Origin: Mycobacterium sp. Aquia_213
Lineage (GTDB): Bacteria > Actinomycetota > Actinomycetes > Mycobacteriales > Mycobacteriaceae
Direction of reading: 5' to 3'
Assembly (NCBI RefSeq): GCF_026625985.1
Contig: NZ_CP113116.1
Span: forward strand, 2,480,001 to 2,544,000
Length of the DNA stretch: 64,000 nt
This document shows, in pieces, positions 44,903 through 53,503 of the stretch (its first letter is position 1; each line of letters begins with the position of its first letter). The notes below the pieces were generated by a model that did no database searches, was not told the origin of the DNA, and saw nothing but the letters and a program-made list of their open reading frames with translations. Both the position numbers and the translations under genes were made by a program.

Positions 44903-46897
44903 ATGGAGACCCAGCCCGTCGAACGACCCAGCGATCTCACGGCTTCGTGGCTGACCGCCGCGATCGGCGCCGGAGAGGTCGCCGACTTCGAAACCGAGCG
45001 CATCGGCACCGGCCAAATGAGCGAGTGCTACCGCGTAAGGCTCAGCTACTCCGATGGGGCCGCGGGACCCGAGTCGGTGGTGTTGAAGGTCGCCGCCAGT
45101 GATCCGGTGAGTCGGCAAACCGGGTTGGCACTGGGCCTCTACGAGCGCGAAGTTCGTTTCTACGCCGATCTCGCGCCACGCCTGGGCGGCCCGATCGCGC
45201 CGTGCTATCACGCCGCCATCGACACTTCGACGGGGGTCTTCGATCTGCTGCTCGGCGATGCCGTTCCGGCGGTTGTAGGAAACGAAATCGCCGGTGCCAC
45301 AATCGAACAGGCCACCATCGGGGTCGTCGAGCTGGGGCGGCTGCACGGCCCGCTGCTCGGCGACACCTCGCTGGCCGAAGCGTCGTGGCTCAACCGCGAC
45401 GCCCCGCTGAGCCAAGCCATGATCGCCCCGCTCTACGCCGGCTTCCTCGACCGCTACGGCGACCAGATCGCGCCGGCACACCGCTTGGTGTGCGAGCGCC
45501 TGGTCGGCGCGTTCGACGCCTACCTGGCCGCCGAAACGGAGCGGAACAAGATCCTGGGCCTGGTGCACGGCGACTATCGCCTGGACAACATGCTGTTCGG
45601 CGCCGAGGGCGCCGACCGGGCGCTGACCGTGGTCGATTGGCAGACCGTCTCCTGGGGTGCGCCATTCACCGACCTGGCCTATTTCCTCGGCTGTGCACTG
45701 CCGACGGCGGATCGCCGGGCGCACTACGACGCGTTGCTGCGGGCTTACCACGAGGCGCTCGGGCCGCAGGCACCGATCACGCTCGCCGACATCGCCGAAG
45801 GTGTGCGCCGGCAGGGCTTTTTCGGCGTGATGATGGCGATCGTTTCGTCGATGCTGGTGGAACGCACCGAGCGCGGCGACCAGATGTTCATGACGATGCT
45901 GCAACGGCACTGCGATCACGTGCTCGATACCGACGCGCTGGCGACGCTGCCGAACGCGGTGGCGCCGGAGCCGCTGCGGCCATCGGATGACGACGAACTC
46001 GCGCATGTCCCGACCGACGAACCGCTGTGGAGTGAGAGCTGGTATGCCGACTTCGTCGATGCGGCACAGGGATTCGGCGGCTGGTTTCGGATCGGTCTGG
46101 TCGCCAACCAGCAGGCCGCCTGGGTTCAGGTACTGCTGTGCGGACCCGACCTCCCGACCGTCGCCGTGCTGGATTACGAAGTTCCGCTGCCCGAGGACCC
46201 GTGGGTGTTGTCCACAGATGCCTTCGAAATCGGCCACTCCGCCACTGCGCCGCTGCAGACCTATCGGGTCGACGTGCGGGCGCAGGGGCAGTCCTACTCG
46301 GACCCGTCGGCGTTGTTGCGGGGCGCACCGGGAACGCCCGTCGACCTGACGTTGAACCTGGTGTGGACCACCGACGGCGCCCCGTACCAGTACCGGGTGA
46401 CAACCCGCTACGAAATCCCTTGCACCGTAACGGGAACCGTCACCATCGACGACACCACCTACCAGATGGATTCCGTTGCGGGACAGCGCGATCACTCGTG
46501 GGGAGTCCGCGACTGGTGGAGCATGGACTGGATGTGGAGCGCGCTGCACCTCGGCGACGGCACCCACCTGCACGGGTTGGACCTCGACATCCCGAATGTT
46601 CCCCCGGTGGGTATCGGCTATATCCAGGACCCCGACCGAGAAGTCACCGAACTCCACACCGTGACCAACCCACGATCCTTCGGCGCCAACGGTTTACCGC
46701 TCAAAATGACCTTGAGCCTGGAACCCGGTGGGCTCACCGGCGACGTGGACATCCACGGTCACGCACCGGTGCTGCTGACCGGACCTGACGGACAGGTGAG
46801 CGAGTTCGCCCGCGCCTGGGTCAGCATCGACACCGCGGACGGGCGGACCGGCGTCGGCTGGATGGAATGGAACCGCAACCTCACGCGACAGACCTAG
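44903..46897 (+). CDS. Aminoglycoside-phosphotransferase-like kinase fused to lipocalin/CrtC-like domain
   Basis: In this 664-residue fusion, residues 1-350 are an APH/choline-kinase fold: GTGQMSECYRVRL for the nucleotide loop, LVHGDYRLDNMLFG near 220 for the catalytic loop and VVDWQTVSWG near 246 for the metal-binding Asp. Residues about 380-660 contain YADFVDAAQGFGGWFRIGL and DSVAGQRDHSWGVRDWWSMD, resembling the AttH/hydroxyneurosporene-synthase-like double lipocalin domain often found alone in mycobacteria near sterol or lipid genes. A kinase acting on a hydrophobic alcohol is a reasonable guess; substrate unknown. It lies between lipT and gluconokinase and has no counterpart at this place in M. 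tuberculosis. Confidence 0.75.
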   Translation: METQPVERPSDLTASWLTAAIGAGEVADFETERIGTGQMSECYRVRLSYSDGAAGPESVVLKVAASDPVSRQTGLALGLYEREVRFYADLAPRLGGPIAPCYHAAIDTSTGVFDLLLGDAVPAVVGNEIAGATIEQATIGVVELGRLHGPLLGDTSLAEASWLNRDAPLSQAMIAPLYAGFLDRYGDQIAPAHRLVCERLVGAFDAYLAAETERNKILGLVHGDYRLDNMLFGAEGADRALTVVDWQTVSWGAPFTDLAYFLGCALPTADRRAHYDALLRAYHEALGPQAPITLADIAEGVRRQGFFGVMMAIVSSMLVERTERGDQMFMTMLQRHCDHVLDTDALATLPNAVAPEPLRPSDDDELAHVPTDEPLWSESWYADFVDAAQGFGGWFRIGLVANQQAAWVQVLLCGPDLPTVAVLDYEVPLPEDPWVLSTDAFEIGHSATAPLQTYRVDVRAQGQSYSDPSALLRGAPGTPVDLTLNLVWTTDGAPYQYRVTTRYEIPCTVTGTVTIDDTTYQMDSVAGQRDHSWGVRDWWSMDWMWSALHLGDGTHLHGLDLDIPNVPPVGIGYIQDPDREVTELHTVTNPRSFGANGLPLKMTLSLEPGGLTGDVDIHGHAPVLLTGPDGQVSEFARAWVSIDTADGRTGVGWMEWNRNLTRQT

Positions 46898-46902
46898 GCG
46901 CG

Positions 46903-47397
46903 GTGCCGACCGCCGCGTCATCACCCGTCGTGGTGATGGGCGTCTCCGGATCGGGCAAGTCGACGGTGGGTTCCGCACTCGCACAACGGTTACGCGTGCC
47001 CTTCGTCGACGCCGACAGCCTGCATCCACCGGCAAACGTCGCCAAAATGACTGCCGGGCAACCGCTTAACGACGACGATCGCCGTCCGTGGCTGGACAGA
47101 GTCGGGGAGTGGCTGGCCGATCATCGCGATGGTGGGGTAGCGAGTTGTTCGGCGCTCAAACGCGGCTACCGCGACCTGTTGCGCGCCCACAGCCCGCGGG
47201 TCGTGTTCCTGTATCTGAGCGGCTCGCCAGGGATGATCCGCGCTCGGCTGGCCGCCAGGCCGGACCACTTCATGCCGGCCGCGCTGTTGCGGTCGCAATT
47301 CGACACGTTGGAACCGTTGGGCGCCGACGAGTCCGGGGTCACCGTCGATATCGACCACGATGTCGACACCATCGTCGACATATTTCTGGCAGGTTAG
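46903..47397 (+). CDS. gntK: Gluconokinase
   Basis: This protein of about 164 residues phosphorylates D-gluconate to 6-phosphogluconate for the pentose phosphate route. P-loop VVVMGVSGSGKSTVGSALA, FVDADSLHPPANVAKMTAG and SCSALKRGYRDLLR are highly characteristic of the GntK family; RPDHFMPAALLRSQFDTLE closes the pattern. GTG 46903, six bases after the previous stop, is preferred; ATG 46867 would overlap the upstream gene by 31 bases and cannot be excluded. It is convergent with the DoxX gene, four bases away. Confidence 0.92.
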   Translation: MPTAASSPVVVMGVSGSGKSTVGSALAQRLRVPFVDADSLHPPANVAKMTAGQPLNDDDRRPWLDRVGEWLADHRDGGVASCSALKRGYRDLLRAHSPRVVFLYLSGSPGMIRARLAARPDHFMPAALLRSQFDTLEPLGADESGVTVDIDHDVDTIVDIFLAG

Positions 47398-47401
47398 GCG
47401 A

Positions 47402-48424
47402 TCACCAGGGGAGCTTGCGACGACGGGTCTTGACCGGCGCACCGACTCGTTCGCGCGCGGCGTCGGCCAACTCGTTGCCGTGCGCGCGGGCGGTATCGGC
47501 CCATTCCTCCCCGCGGGCTCGGGCGGAGTGGGCCAGCTTTTCGCCGCGCTTGCGCGCCTCCCTCGCCAGCGGTGCGGCCTTGTCGGCCGCCTCGTCCGCC
47601 AGCTTTTCGCTGCGTTTGCGCGCCTTTTCGGCCTTCTCGGCGATCTCGTCCGCCAGCTTTTCGCCCCGCTTGCGGGCCTTCTTCGCCAGCGGTGCGCTGC
47701 GTTCGGCGGCGGCGCTGGCGAGCTCGCGGCCCCGGTCCAGGGCAACCTCGGCGTACGGCGCGCCCCGTTCGGCCGCGGTGTTCGCGAGCTCGCGGCCCCG
47801 GTCGAGGGCGGCTTCGGCGTACGGCGCGCCTCGTTCGGCCGCCGTGCTGGCCAGTTCGCGACCGCGTTCGGCGCCGAGTTGCAGTCCGTGGGCGATTTTT
47901 TCGCCGAGATCGCCGAAGTCGGTGTCGAACAACGCGTCGTCGGATCCGGGTAGTGCCGAGGACACCCGCTCGGAGAGGCGCTCGGCTGCCCGGCGGCCGC
48001 GCCATCCCAGCGACGGTTTGCCCGCGGTATCGGCAGACGCGATCATCAATCCGCCCAGCAGGCTGAGGTCTTTCAGGAACTCGCGACGGCGCTCGGCTTT
48101 GCGCTCCGGGTCGTGCTCATTCCAGAAGGAATAGGTGCCCAAGTTGGCCGGCAGCACCGTCAACGCCAGTACGGCCGAGGCAACGCGCGGCATTTTGCCG
48201 GTGGCCAGCAGCAGCCCGCCCCCGATCTGCACACCGGCGGTTATCTGGGCGAACGTCTGGGGGTCGGCGGGGATGCTGCGGGCCACCTGATCGGGCAATG
48301 CCTGCAGACCGTCCACCGCGGGTGCGGCGGCCTCCGCGGCTGCCTTGGGATTTAGTAGGGATTCAACCCCTTGGCCGATAAAGGCAACTGACAACAGGGG
48401 CCGTGCAATTCTGCGGATCACCAT
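47402..48424 (-). CDS. DoxX family membrane protein with long repetitive tail
   Basis: This 340-residue protein carries a DoxX domain in about the first 150 residues (RRIARPLLSVAFIGQGVESL then membrane helices and TYSFWNEHD), followed by a 180-residue Ala/Glu/Arg/Lys-rich tail built from 22-residue repeats such as RGRELASTAAERGAPYAE. The tail should form long amphipathic helices. DoxX proteins in mycobacteria can join redox complexes with superoxide dismutase; a tail of this type may bind membranes or DNA. ATG 48424 is chosen, because upstream codons run into the promoter and pncA region. It is divergent from pncA with 78 bases between. Confidence 0.8.
   Translation of the reverse strand: MVIRRIARPLLSVAFIGQGVESLLNPKAAAEAAAPAVDGLQALPDQVARSIPADPQTFAQITAGVQIGGGLLLATGKMPRVASAVLALTVLPANLGTYSFWNEHDPERKAERRREFLKDLSLLGGLMIASADTAGKPSLGWRGRRAAERLSERVSSALPGSDDALFDTDFGDLGEKIAHGLQLGAERGRELASTAAERGAPYAEAALDRGRELANTAAERGAPYAEVALDRGRELASAAAERSAPLAKKARKRGEKLADEIAEKAEKARKRSEKLADEAADKAAPLAREARKRGEKLAHSARARGEEWADTARAHGNELADAARERVGAPVKTRRRKLPW
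47718..47849. repeat. 66-bp tandem repeat inside the DoxX tail
   Basis: Two consecutive 66-base copies (47718-47783 and 47784-47849), each beginning GCGAGCTCGCGGCCCCGGTC, differ at only a few positions. A degraded third copy follows. They encode the 22-residue unit of the helical tail. The high identity at the DNA level suggests recent expansion and possible length variation between strains. Confidence 0.8.
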
Positions 48425-48502
48425 GGCTGGGGGGTTACCCGACCGTTCGGCAAACAAACCGACGCGCCCATTACCGCAGCTGACGGCGATATGGTGGAGC
48501 GC

Positions 48503-49063
48503 GTGCGAGCGTTGATCATCGTCGACGTGCAAAACGACTTTTGCGCGGGCGGCTCGCTGCCCGTCACCGGCGGCGCGGAAGTGGCCGCCGCCATCAATGA
48601 CTATCTGGCCGGCGAGCCCGGCTACCAACACGTCGTGGCGACCAAGGACTTCCACATCGACCCGGGGGACCATTTCTCCGACCACCCGAACTATTCGTCG
48701 TCCTGGCCACCGCACTGCATCGCCGGAAGTCCCGGAGCGGAATTTCGTTCCGACCTCGACACCCGGCCGATTGAGGCGGTATTCCACAAGGGCGCCCATG
48801 CGGCGGCCTACAGCGGCTTCGAGGGCGCCGACGACAACGAGACGTCGCTACTCGACTGGTTGCGGCAGCGGGGCGTCGACGAGGTCGACATCGTCGGTAT
48901 CGCCACCGACCAGTGCGTCCGGCGAACCGCCGAGGACGCGGCACGCAATGGCTTACGCACCCGGGTGTTGGTCGATCTCACGGCGGCGGTTGCGCCAAGT
49001 TCGGCCGCCCAAGCCCTTGCCGAAATGCGAAGTGCGGGAGTCGAATTGATAGAGGTCGTCTGA
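48503..49063 (+). CDS. pncA: Nicotinamidase/pyrazinamidase
   Basis: PncA hydrolyses nicotinamide to nicotinate in NAD recycling, and pyrazinamide to pyrazinoic acid. GTG 48503 gives 186 residues, exactly the length of the M. tuberculosis enzyme. Catalytic Asp8, Lys96 and Cys138 and metal ligands Asp49, His51, His57 and His71 are all present (VDVQNDF; KDFHIDPGDHF; PPHC; FHKGA; TDQCV). Residue 137, His in M. tuberculosis, is Gln here. The stop overlaps the start of the next gene (TGATG), as for the Rv2043c-Rv2042c pair. Confidence 0.95.
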   Translation: MRALIIVDVQNDFCAGGSLPVTGGAEVAAAINDYLAGEPGYQHVVATKDFHIDPGDHFSDHPNYSSSWPPHCIAGSPGAEFRSDLDTRPIEAVFHKGAHAAAYSGFEGADDNETSLLDWLRQRGVDEVDIVGIATDQCVRRTAEDAARNGLRTRVLVDLTAAVAPSSAAQALAEMRSAGVELIEVV

Positions 49064-49863
49064 TGGTGGTGCCACTTGATCGAGAGTCCCTGCTGGCCGC
49101 GGTGGAGCGCTCGCCACGGGCCGCCGCCGCGCACGACCGCGCCGGTTGGGTCGGATTGTTCACCGAGGACGGGCGCATCGAAGACCCGGTCGGCGCACGG
49201 CCGCACCTGGGGCGGATCCAGATCGGGAACTTCTACGACACCTTCATCGGCCCCCGCGAGATCAAATTCCATCGCGATCTCGACATCGTCTTCGGCACCG
49301 TCGTGCTGCGCGATCTCGAGCTCGAGGTATCGATGGGTTCGGCTGTCACGATGTACATACCCGCTTTCCTGCGCTACGACCTGCGAGAAGCGAACGGACA
49401 GTGGCAGATTACTCATCTCCGGGCGTACTGGGAGCTGCCCGCGATGATGCTGCGGTTCCTGCGGAGCGGAGCGCAGGCGCTCTCGCCTGCCCTGGCACTG
49501 TCGCGAGATCTGCTGGGCAATCAAGGGCTGTCGGGAACTGCGGGCTTCATGAGCGGCTTTCGCCGGGCGGGTGCACGTCAGAAGAGGCTGGTGCAGACAT
49601 TCCTCGGTGCCGTTTCGCGCGGCGATACGTTGGCCGCTGCACACGCGCTATCGCCCTCCGCCACAATCACTTTGGGTGAGACCGATCCGCTCGACATCGC
49701 CGAATTCGCGGCGGAACTCAACGGGGCGAACTGGACCAAGATGAACGGTGCGGGGTCCACGGTCACCGTCTCGCTCAATTCGAGTCACGGGCGCGGCATT
49801 ATGTTCGCGGACCTGAGCCGACGCGGCAAAGCGATCAATCAAATCCGCTATTTTCCTGCCTGA
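49063..49863 (+). CDS. NTF2-like/SnoaL-type protein, Rv2042c homologue
   Basis: This 266-residue protein is coupled to pncA by a one-base overlap. Residues 8-125 look like an NTF2/SnoaL fold (HDRAGWVGLFTEDGRIEDPV, later WQITHLRAYWELPAMM), then a hydrophobic linking segment LRSGAQALSPALALSRDLLG and a second alpha/beta region (KRLVQTFLGAVSRGDTLAAA) that could be another NTF2-like unit. Such folds serve as small-molecule enzymes or binding domains. Function unknown, though the pncA linkage is conserved. Confidence 0.78.
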   Translation: MVVPLDRESLLAAVERSPRAAAAHDRAGWVGLFTEDGRIEDPVGARPHLGRIQIGNFYDTFIGPREIKFHRDLDIVFGTVVLRDLELEVSMGSAVTMYIPAFLRYDLREANGQWQITHLRAYWELPAMMLRFLRSGAQALSPALALSRDLLGNQGLSGTAGFMSGFRRAGARQKRLVQTFLGAVSRGDTLAAAHALSPSATITLGETDPLDIAEFAAELNGANWTKMNGAGSTVTVSLNSSHGRGIMFADLSRRGKAINQIRYFPA

Positions 49864-50022
49864 ACGGGCGTCCTGATTCGGTCTCTACCAGCATCGCGCG
49901 CAGCCACAGCCGAGCGCGCAGGTCACCGCCGCCCCTCCGACGACGCGCATCGCGTGATTGCATGTATTGCCGGGGACCTGACGGGTGCCGTAGAAATAGC
50001 TCTCATGAAACAGAGGCAAACG

Positions 50023-50655
50023 ATGAGTGTGGTCCGAACCGTTGGCGTTGGGGTGGCGATCACCGCCTTGCTGACCGTCACGACAGGCTGTGGCAAAGAC
50101 GAAAAGCCATCTTCCTCGTCGTCGTCGACGTCCTCGTCGACCTCCGCGGCGTCGTCGAGTTCGGCAGCATCCTCATCGGCGTCGAGTGCGGCGCCTTCGG
50201 GAACCGCACCTTTGGCGGACTACTCCAACTTGCTGGTCACGGCCGCCGACATCGGCGCCGACACGACATTGGGTCCGCCGGAGCAGAACCCTGGCGGCGT
50301 GGCCGGCGTGGCGGTGACCTTCAGCAACACCTCCAAAACCCACACCATCACCGATCTCCTCGTCATCTTTGCCGACGCGGCTTCGGCCGCCCAAGGAGCC
50401 AAAGATCGCCCGGCCTCGCTGGGCAAGTACGTCACCGGAACCGCGCAGCCGTTTTCGGTGGGGACGAACGGGGTCATCGTCGTCGGCCCGTCGCCCGACA
50501 ACACCAAATCGGTGACCTACGTGGTGTTCTCCGAGGGCAAGGCCGTCGTCGACCTGGAGTTCGACAGCGGACCCAATGACGCCGCTCCGCAGGACTTCGT
50601 GCTGGACGTGGCCAAGAAGCAGGACGACGCGGTCAAGACCCGCCTGACCAGCTAG
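50023..50655 (+). CDS. Ser-rich putative lipoprotein
   Basis: This 210-residue exported protein has a hydrophobic signal segment (about residues 4-21) followed by TTGCGKDEK, a non-canonical lipobox (Thr at -3) with Cys23. A 40-residue Ser/Ala linker encoded by repeated tcg codons follows, then a globular domain beginning DYSNLLVTAADIGAD. ATG 50023 is chosen over the in-frame 49954 and 50005 starts, because AGAGG lies six bases upstream. Its end touches the convergent DoxX-like gene by four bases. I do not recognise a family function. Confidence 0.72.
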   Translation: MSVVRTVGVGVAITALLTVTTGCGKDEKPSSSSSSTSSSTSAASSSSAASSSASSAAPSGTAPLADYSNLLVTAADIGADTTLGPPEQNPGGVAGVAVTFSNTSKTHTITDLLVIFADAASAAQGAKDRPASLGKYVTGTAQPFSVGTNGVIVVGPSPDNTKSVTYVVFSEGKAVVDLEFDSGPNDAAPQDFVLDVAKKQDDAVKTRLTS

Positions 50656-51008
50656 TAGCCCTGGATCACCAGCAGCGCCAGCGACGCGGCTGACAGGCAC
50701 AGGAACGCGCCCGGAAAGGCGATGTTGTACAGGACGCGTGCCCGCAGGTGCGTCAGCACCGCGCCGACGAAGTAGAGGACCAAGCCGGCCGCGGCCGCGA
50801 CTGCTAAACCCGGTAGACCCACCAGACCGGCAAGCAGTCCGACGGCCCCGGCGAGCTTGGTCGCCCCCAGCGCCGGTAGCCAGGAGGGTGGCACACCGAC
50901 CTCGGCCGAATTTGCCAGGACGAATTTCGCGGGGATGAAATCGGGTACGGCGATGCCGGCCGTGATGATCGCGGTGATCAGCGTGATCACCAGGGACGCG
51001 GTGTGCAT
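50652..51008 (-). CDS. DoxX-like small membrane protein
   Basis: This 118-residue protein has four predicted membrane helices: MHTASLVITLITAIITAG, then after PDFIPAKFVLANSAEVGVP the segments LGATKLAGAVGLLAGLVGL, AVAAAAGLVLYFVGAVL and FLCLSAASLALLVIQG. The pattern FVLANSAEVGVPPSWLPALG resembles DoxX-like proteins that commonly sit beside ECF41-type sigma genes. It is divergent from the sigma factor with about 184 bases between and may be part of its regulon. Confidence 0.78.
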   Translation of the reverse strand: MHTASLVITLITAIITAGIAVPDFIPAKFVLANSAEVGVPPSWLPALGATKLAGAVGLLAGLVGLPGLAVAAAAGLVLYFVGAVLTHLRARVLYNIAFPGAFLCLSAASLALLVIQGY

Positions 51009-51192
51009 TCGAATCTGGTCCTTTCCATCGTTGCATCCGTTGTGGTGCAGCTACTTCCGCACCGGCGAGCCGGTTGCGCCGCGGCGCGCGCGCCGGCGCA
51101 CAATCGGTATGGTCATGGTGCTGGTCTCTGCTGCGCAGAATTCGATCGATGCGGTCACCTTCTTGACGACTCCCGTGTGGAAAAGGTGACCC

Positions 51193-52188
51193 ATGACCGA
51201 AAACCTGGTGGACCTCGACGATCTGGCGCAGCGGTTCGAGGCCGACCGTCAGCACTTGCGGGCGGTGGCGTTTCGGCTGCTCGGCTCGATGGCGGATGCC
51301 GACGACGCGGTGCAGTCCGCGTGGCTGAAGGCCAGCCGTGCAACCGGCGTCGGCGACATCGTCAACCTGACCGGTTGGTTCACGAAGATCACCGCGCACG
51401 AGGCGTTCGACCAGCTGCGGGCACGCCGGCGCCGGGCCGAGCAACCGTTGGCCGACGCCGGAGAATTCGACCGGCCGGCCGTCGCCGGGCCGGCGGACGA
51501 GGAGGCGCTGCTGGCCGATGCGGTCGGCGGCGCGATGCTGGTGGTGCTGGACCGCCTCTCGCCCGCGCAGCGCGTCGCGTTCGTCCTGCACGATGTTTTC
51601 GCCGTGCCCTTCGAGACGATCGCCGACGTGCTGGACCGGTCGCCGACGGCCGCCAAGAAGCTGGCGAGTCGGGCCCGTGCGCGACTGCACGACGGCTCGC
51701 CCGCCCAACGCCCTCACCTGGCCCAGCACCTCGAGATCGTGGAGGCGTTTCTGGCGGCGTCGCGCGGCGGCGATATCGCCACGTTGCTCGAGCTGCTGGC
51801 TCCCGACGTGGTGCGCAGGGTCGATCGCGCGCTGGTTCCCGACGACGTGGCGGCCGAGGTGTGCGGAGCTCGTGAGGTCGCCGAGGAGACGCGTCAGTTC
51901 GCCCAGCGCGCGCGGGCCGGCGTGGTCATGGTGATCGACGGTGTCCCCGGCATCGTGATCGCGCCGCGCGGGCGGGTGCAGATCCTGTTGCAGCTCGCCA
52001 TCGGCGCTGACAACCGCATTCACGCGATCGACATCACCGCCGACACCGATCGTCTGCGCCGGGCGGTACTCGCGCTGCCGGGGTGCCCGTCTCAGGCATA
52101 TTCCAGCCCCATCGGGTACCAAGGACATGGGACACGGCCGGTGGGGTCGTCGATGATGGGTCGAGAACGGGAACACGATGCTCGATAG
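51193..52188 (+). CDS. ECF sigma factor with C-terminal NTF2-like domain (SigJ/ECF41 type)
   Basis: This 331-residue protein has sigma region 2 (FRLLGSMADADDAVQSAWLK) and region 4 (RLSPAQRVAFVLHDVFAVPF then IADVLDRSPTAAKKLASRAR) in residues 1-175, then a SnoaL/NTF2-like tail (HLEIVEAFLAASRGGDIATL, VVMVIDGVPGIVI). In ECF41 and SigJ factors this tail replaces an anti-sigma protein and tunes activity. The last 30 residues are Gly/Ser-rich and the stop overlaps the next gene start by 11 bases, so it could be cotranscribed with the sugar importer. ATG 51193 fits. Confidence 0.9.
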   Translation: MTENLVDLDDLAQRFEADRQHLRAVAFRLLGSMADADDAVQSAWLKASRATGVGDIVNLTGWFTKITAHEAFDQLRARRRRAEQPLADAGEFDRPAVAGPADEEALLADAVGGAMLVVLDRLSPAQRVAFVLHDVFAVPFETIADVLDRSPTAAKKLASRARARLHDGSPAQRPHLAQHLEIVEAFLAASRGGDIATLLELLAPDVVRRVDRALVPDDVAAEVCGAREVAEETRQFAQRARAGVVMVIDGVPGIVIAPRGRVQILLQLAIGADNRIHAIDITADTDRLRRAVLALPGCPSQAYSSPIGYQGHGTRPVGSSMMGREREHDAR

Positions 52189-53503
52189 GCCGTTCGGACG
52201 GCGGAGCTTGATGCGGGGCGCTGGCGCGCTCACCGCCGCGGCTCTGGCCCCCTGGGCCGGCGGCTGTGCGTCCGACGACGACGCGTTGACGTTCTTCTTC
52301 TCGGCCAACCCGGACGAGGCCGCCGCCCGCCTGCGTGTCGTCGCCGAATTCGAGCGCCGCCACCCCGACATCAAGGTTCGGGTGGTGCGGTCCGGGCCGG
52401 GAGTGATGCAGCAGTTGTCCACGTTTTGCGCGGGTGGCAAATGTCCGGACGTGCTGCAGACGTGGGAGTTGAGCTATGCCGAGTTGGCCGCCCGGGGAGT
52501 GTTGCTGAACCTGAACGACCCATTGGCGCGCGAGCAACCGTTCGCCGCCCAAATGAAGGCGGACAGCGTTGGGCCGCTGTATGACACGTTCGCGTACAAC
52601 GGTGAGCAATCCGCTTTTCCGGAGCAGTGGTCCGGAAATTACCTGTTCTACAACAAGCGGCTCTTCGCCGACGCCGGCGTGGCGCCCCCGCCCACGGCCT
52701 GGGACAAGACGTGGACTTTCGCCGAATTCCTTGACACGGCCCAGGCGTTGACCAAGAGGGACGCATCGGGGCGAGTCACGCAGTGGGGTTTCGTCAACAC
52801 CTTTGTCTCGTACTACTCGGCCGGATTGTTCGCCCTGAACAACGGCGTACCGTGGTCGACGCCGCGGAGAAATCCGACCCATTTCAATTTCGACAACCCG
52901 GCGTTCATGGACGCGGTGCAGTTCTACGCCGACCTCGCCAACAAGCACAAGGTGGCACCCAACGCTTCCGAGGTGCAGTCAATGTCGACACCCGATCTGT
53001 TCGCGGCGGGCAAGGCGGCGATCGCGCTGGGGGGTCACTGGCGATACCAGACCTTTATTCACGCCGAGGGATTGGATTTCGACGTCGCCCCGCTGCCGGT
53101 AGGGCCGTCCCTGCCCAGTGGCCATAGCGCCTGCTCCAACATCGGCACCACCGGACTGTCCATCTCGGCGAGCAGCCGACGCAAGGACCAGGCTTGGGAA
53201 TTCGTCAAGTTTGCCTGCGGCCCCGTCGGTCAGGCGATCATCGCCGAATCCTGCCTCTTCGTACCGGTGTTGCGCTCGGTGCTTGCGTCGGATGGATTCG
53301 CCAAGGCCCACCAGGGGATTCGCAATCTCGCGGTGCTCACCGAAGGGCCGTCCTACTCGGAAGGTTTGCCCGTTACCCCGGCATGGGAAAAAATCGTGGC
53401 GCTGATGGATCGCAACATGGGACCCGTCTTGCGTGGGTCTCGCCCCGCGACCTCGCTGACCGGGTTGTCGGGCGCAGTTGACGAGGTGCTGCGAAACTCA
53501 TGA
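52178..53503 (+). CDS. ABC sugar importer, substrate-binding lipoprotein (Rv2041c-like)
   Basis: This 441-residue extracellular solute-binding protein of family 1 has a twin-arginine-like start FGRRSLMRGAG and a probable lipid-attachment Cys30 (APWAGGCASD). The binding domain starts TFFFSANPDEAAARLRVVAE and includes LFYNKRLFADAGVAPPPTAW. These proteins capture mono- or oligosaccharides; the ligand is not known. The next three genes encode the two permeases and an ATPase with overlapping or near-touching ends, making a complete importer. Confidence 0.9.
   Translation: MLDRPFGRRSLMRGAGALTAAALAPWAGGCASDDDALTFFFSANPDEAAARLRVVAEFERRHPDIKVRVVRSGPGVMQQLSTFCAGGKCPDVLQTWELSYAELAARGVLLNLNDPLAREQPFAAQMKADSVGPLYDTFAYNGEQSAFPEQWSGNYLFYNKRLFADAGVAPPPTAWDKTWTFAEFLDTAQALTKRDASGRVTQWGFVNTFVSYYSAGLFALNNGVPWSTPRRNPTHFNFDNPAFMDAVQFYADLANKHKVAPNASEVQSMSTPDLFAAGKAAIALGGHWRYQTFIHAEGLDFDVAPLPVGPSLPSGHSACSNIGTTGLSISASSRRKDQAWEFVKFACGPVGQAIIAESCLFVPVLRSVLASDGFAKAHQGIRNLAVLTEGPSYSEGLPVTPAWEKIVALMDRNMGPVLRGSRPATSLTGLSGAVDEVLRNS

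Noticed and set aside
44900..46657. 585-codon frame antisense to the kinase/lipocalin fusion
   Set aside because: The sense strand has kinase catalytic loops and a lipocalin-like domain; the antisense product has no recognisable motif.
50173..52440. 755-codon antisense frame across four genes
   Set aside because: It spans several well-supported genes on both strands and has no coherent domain.
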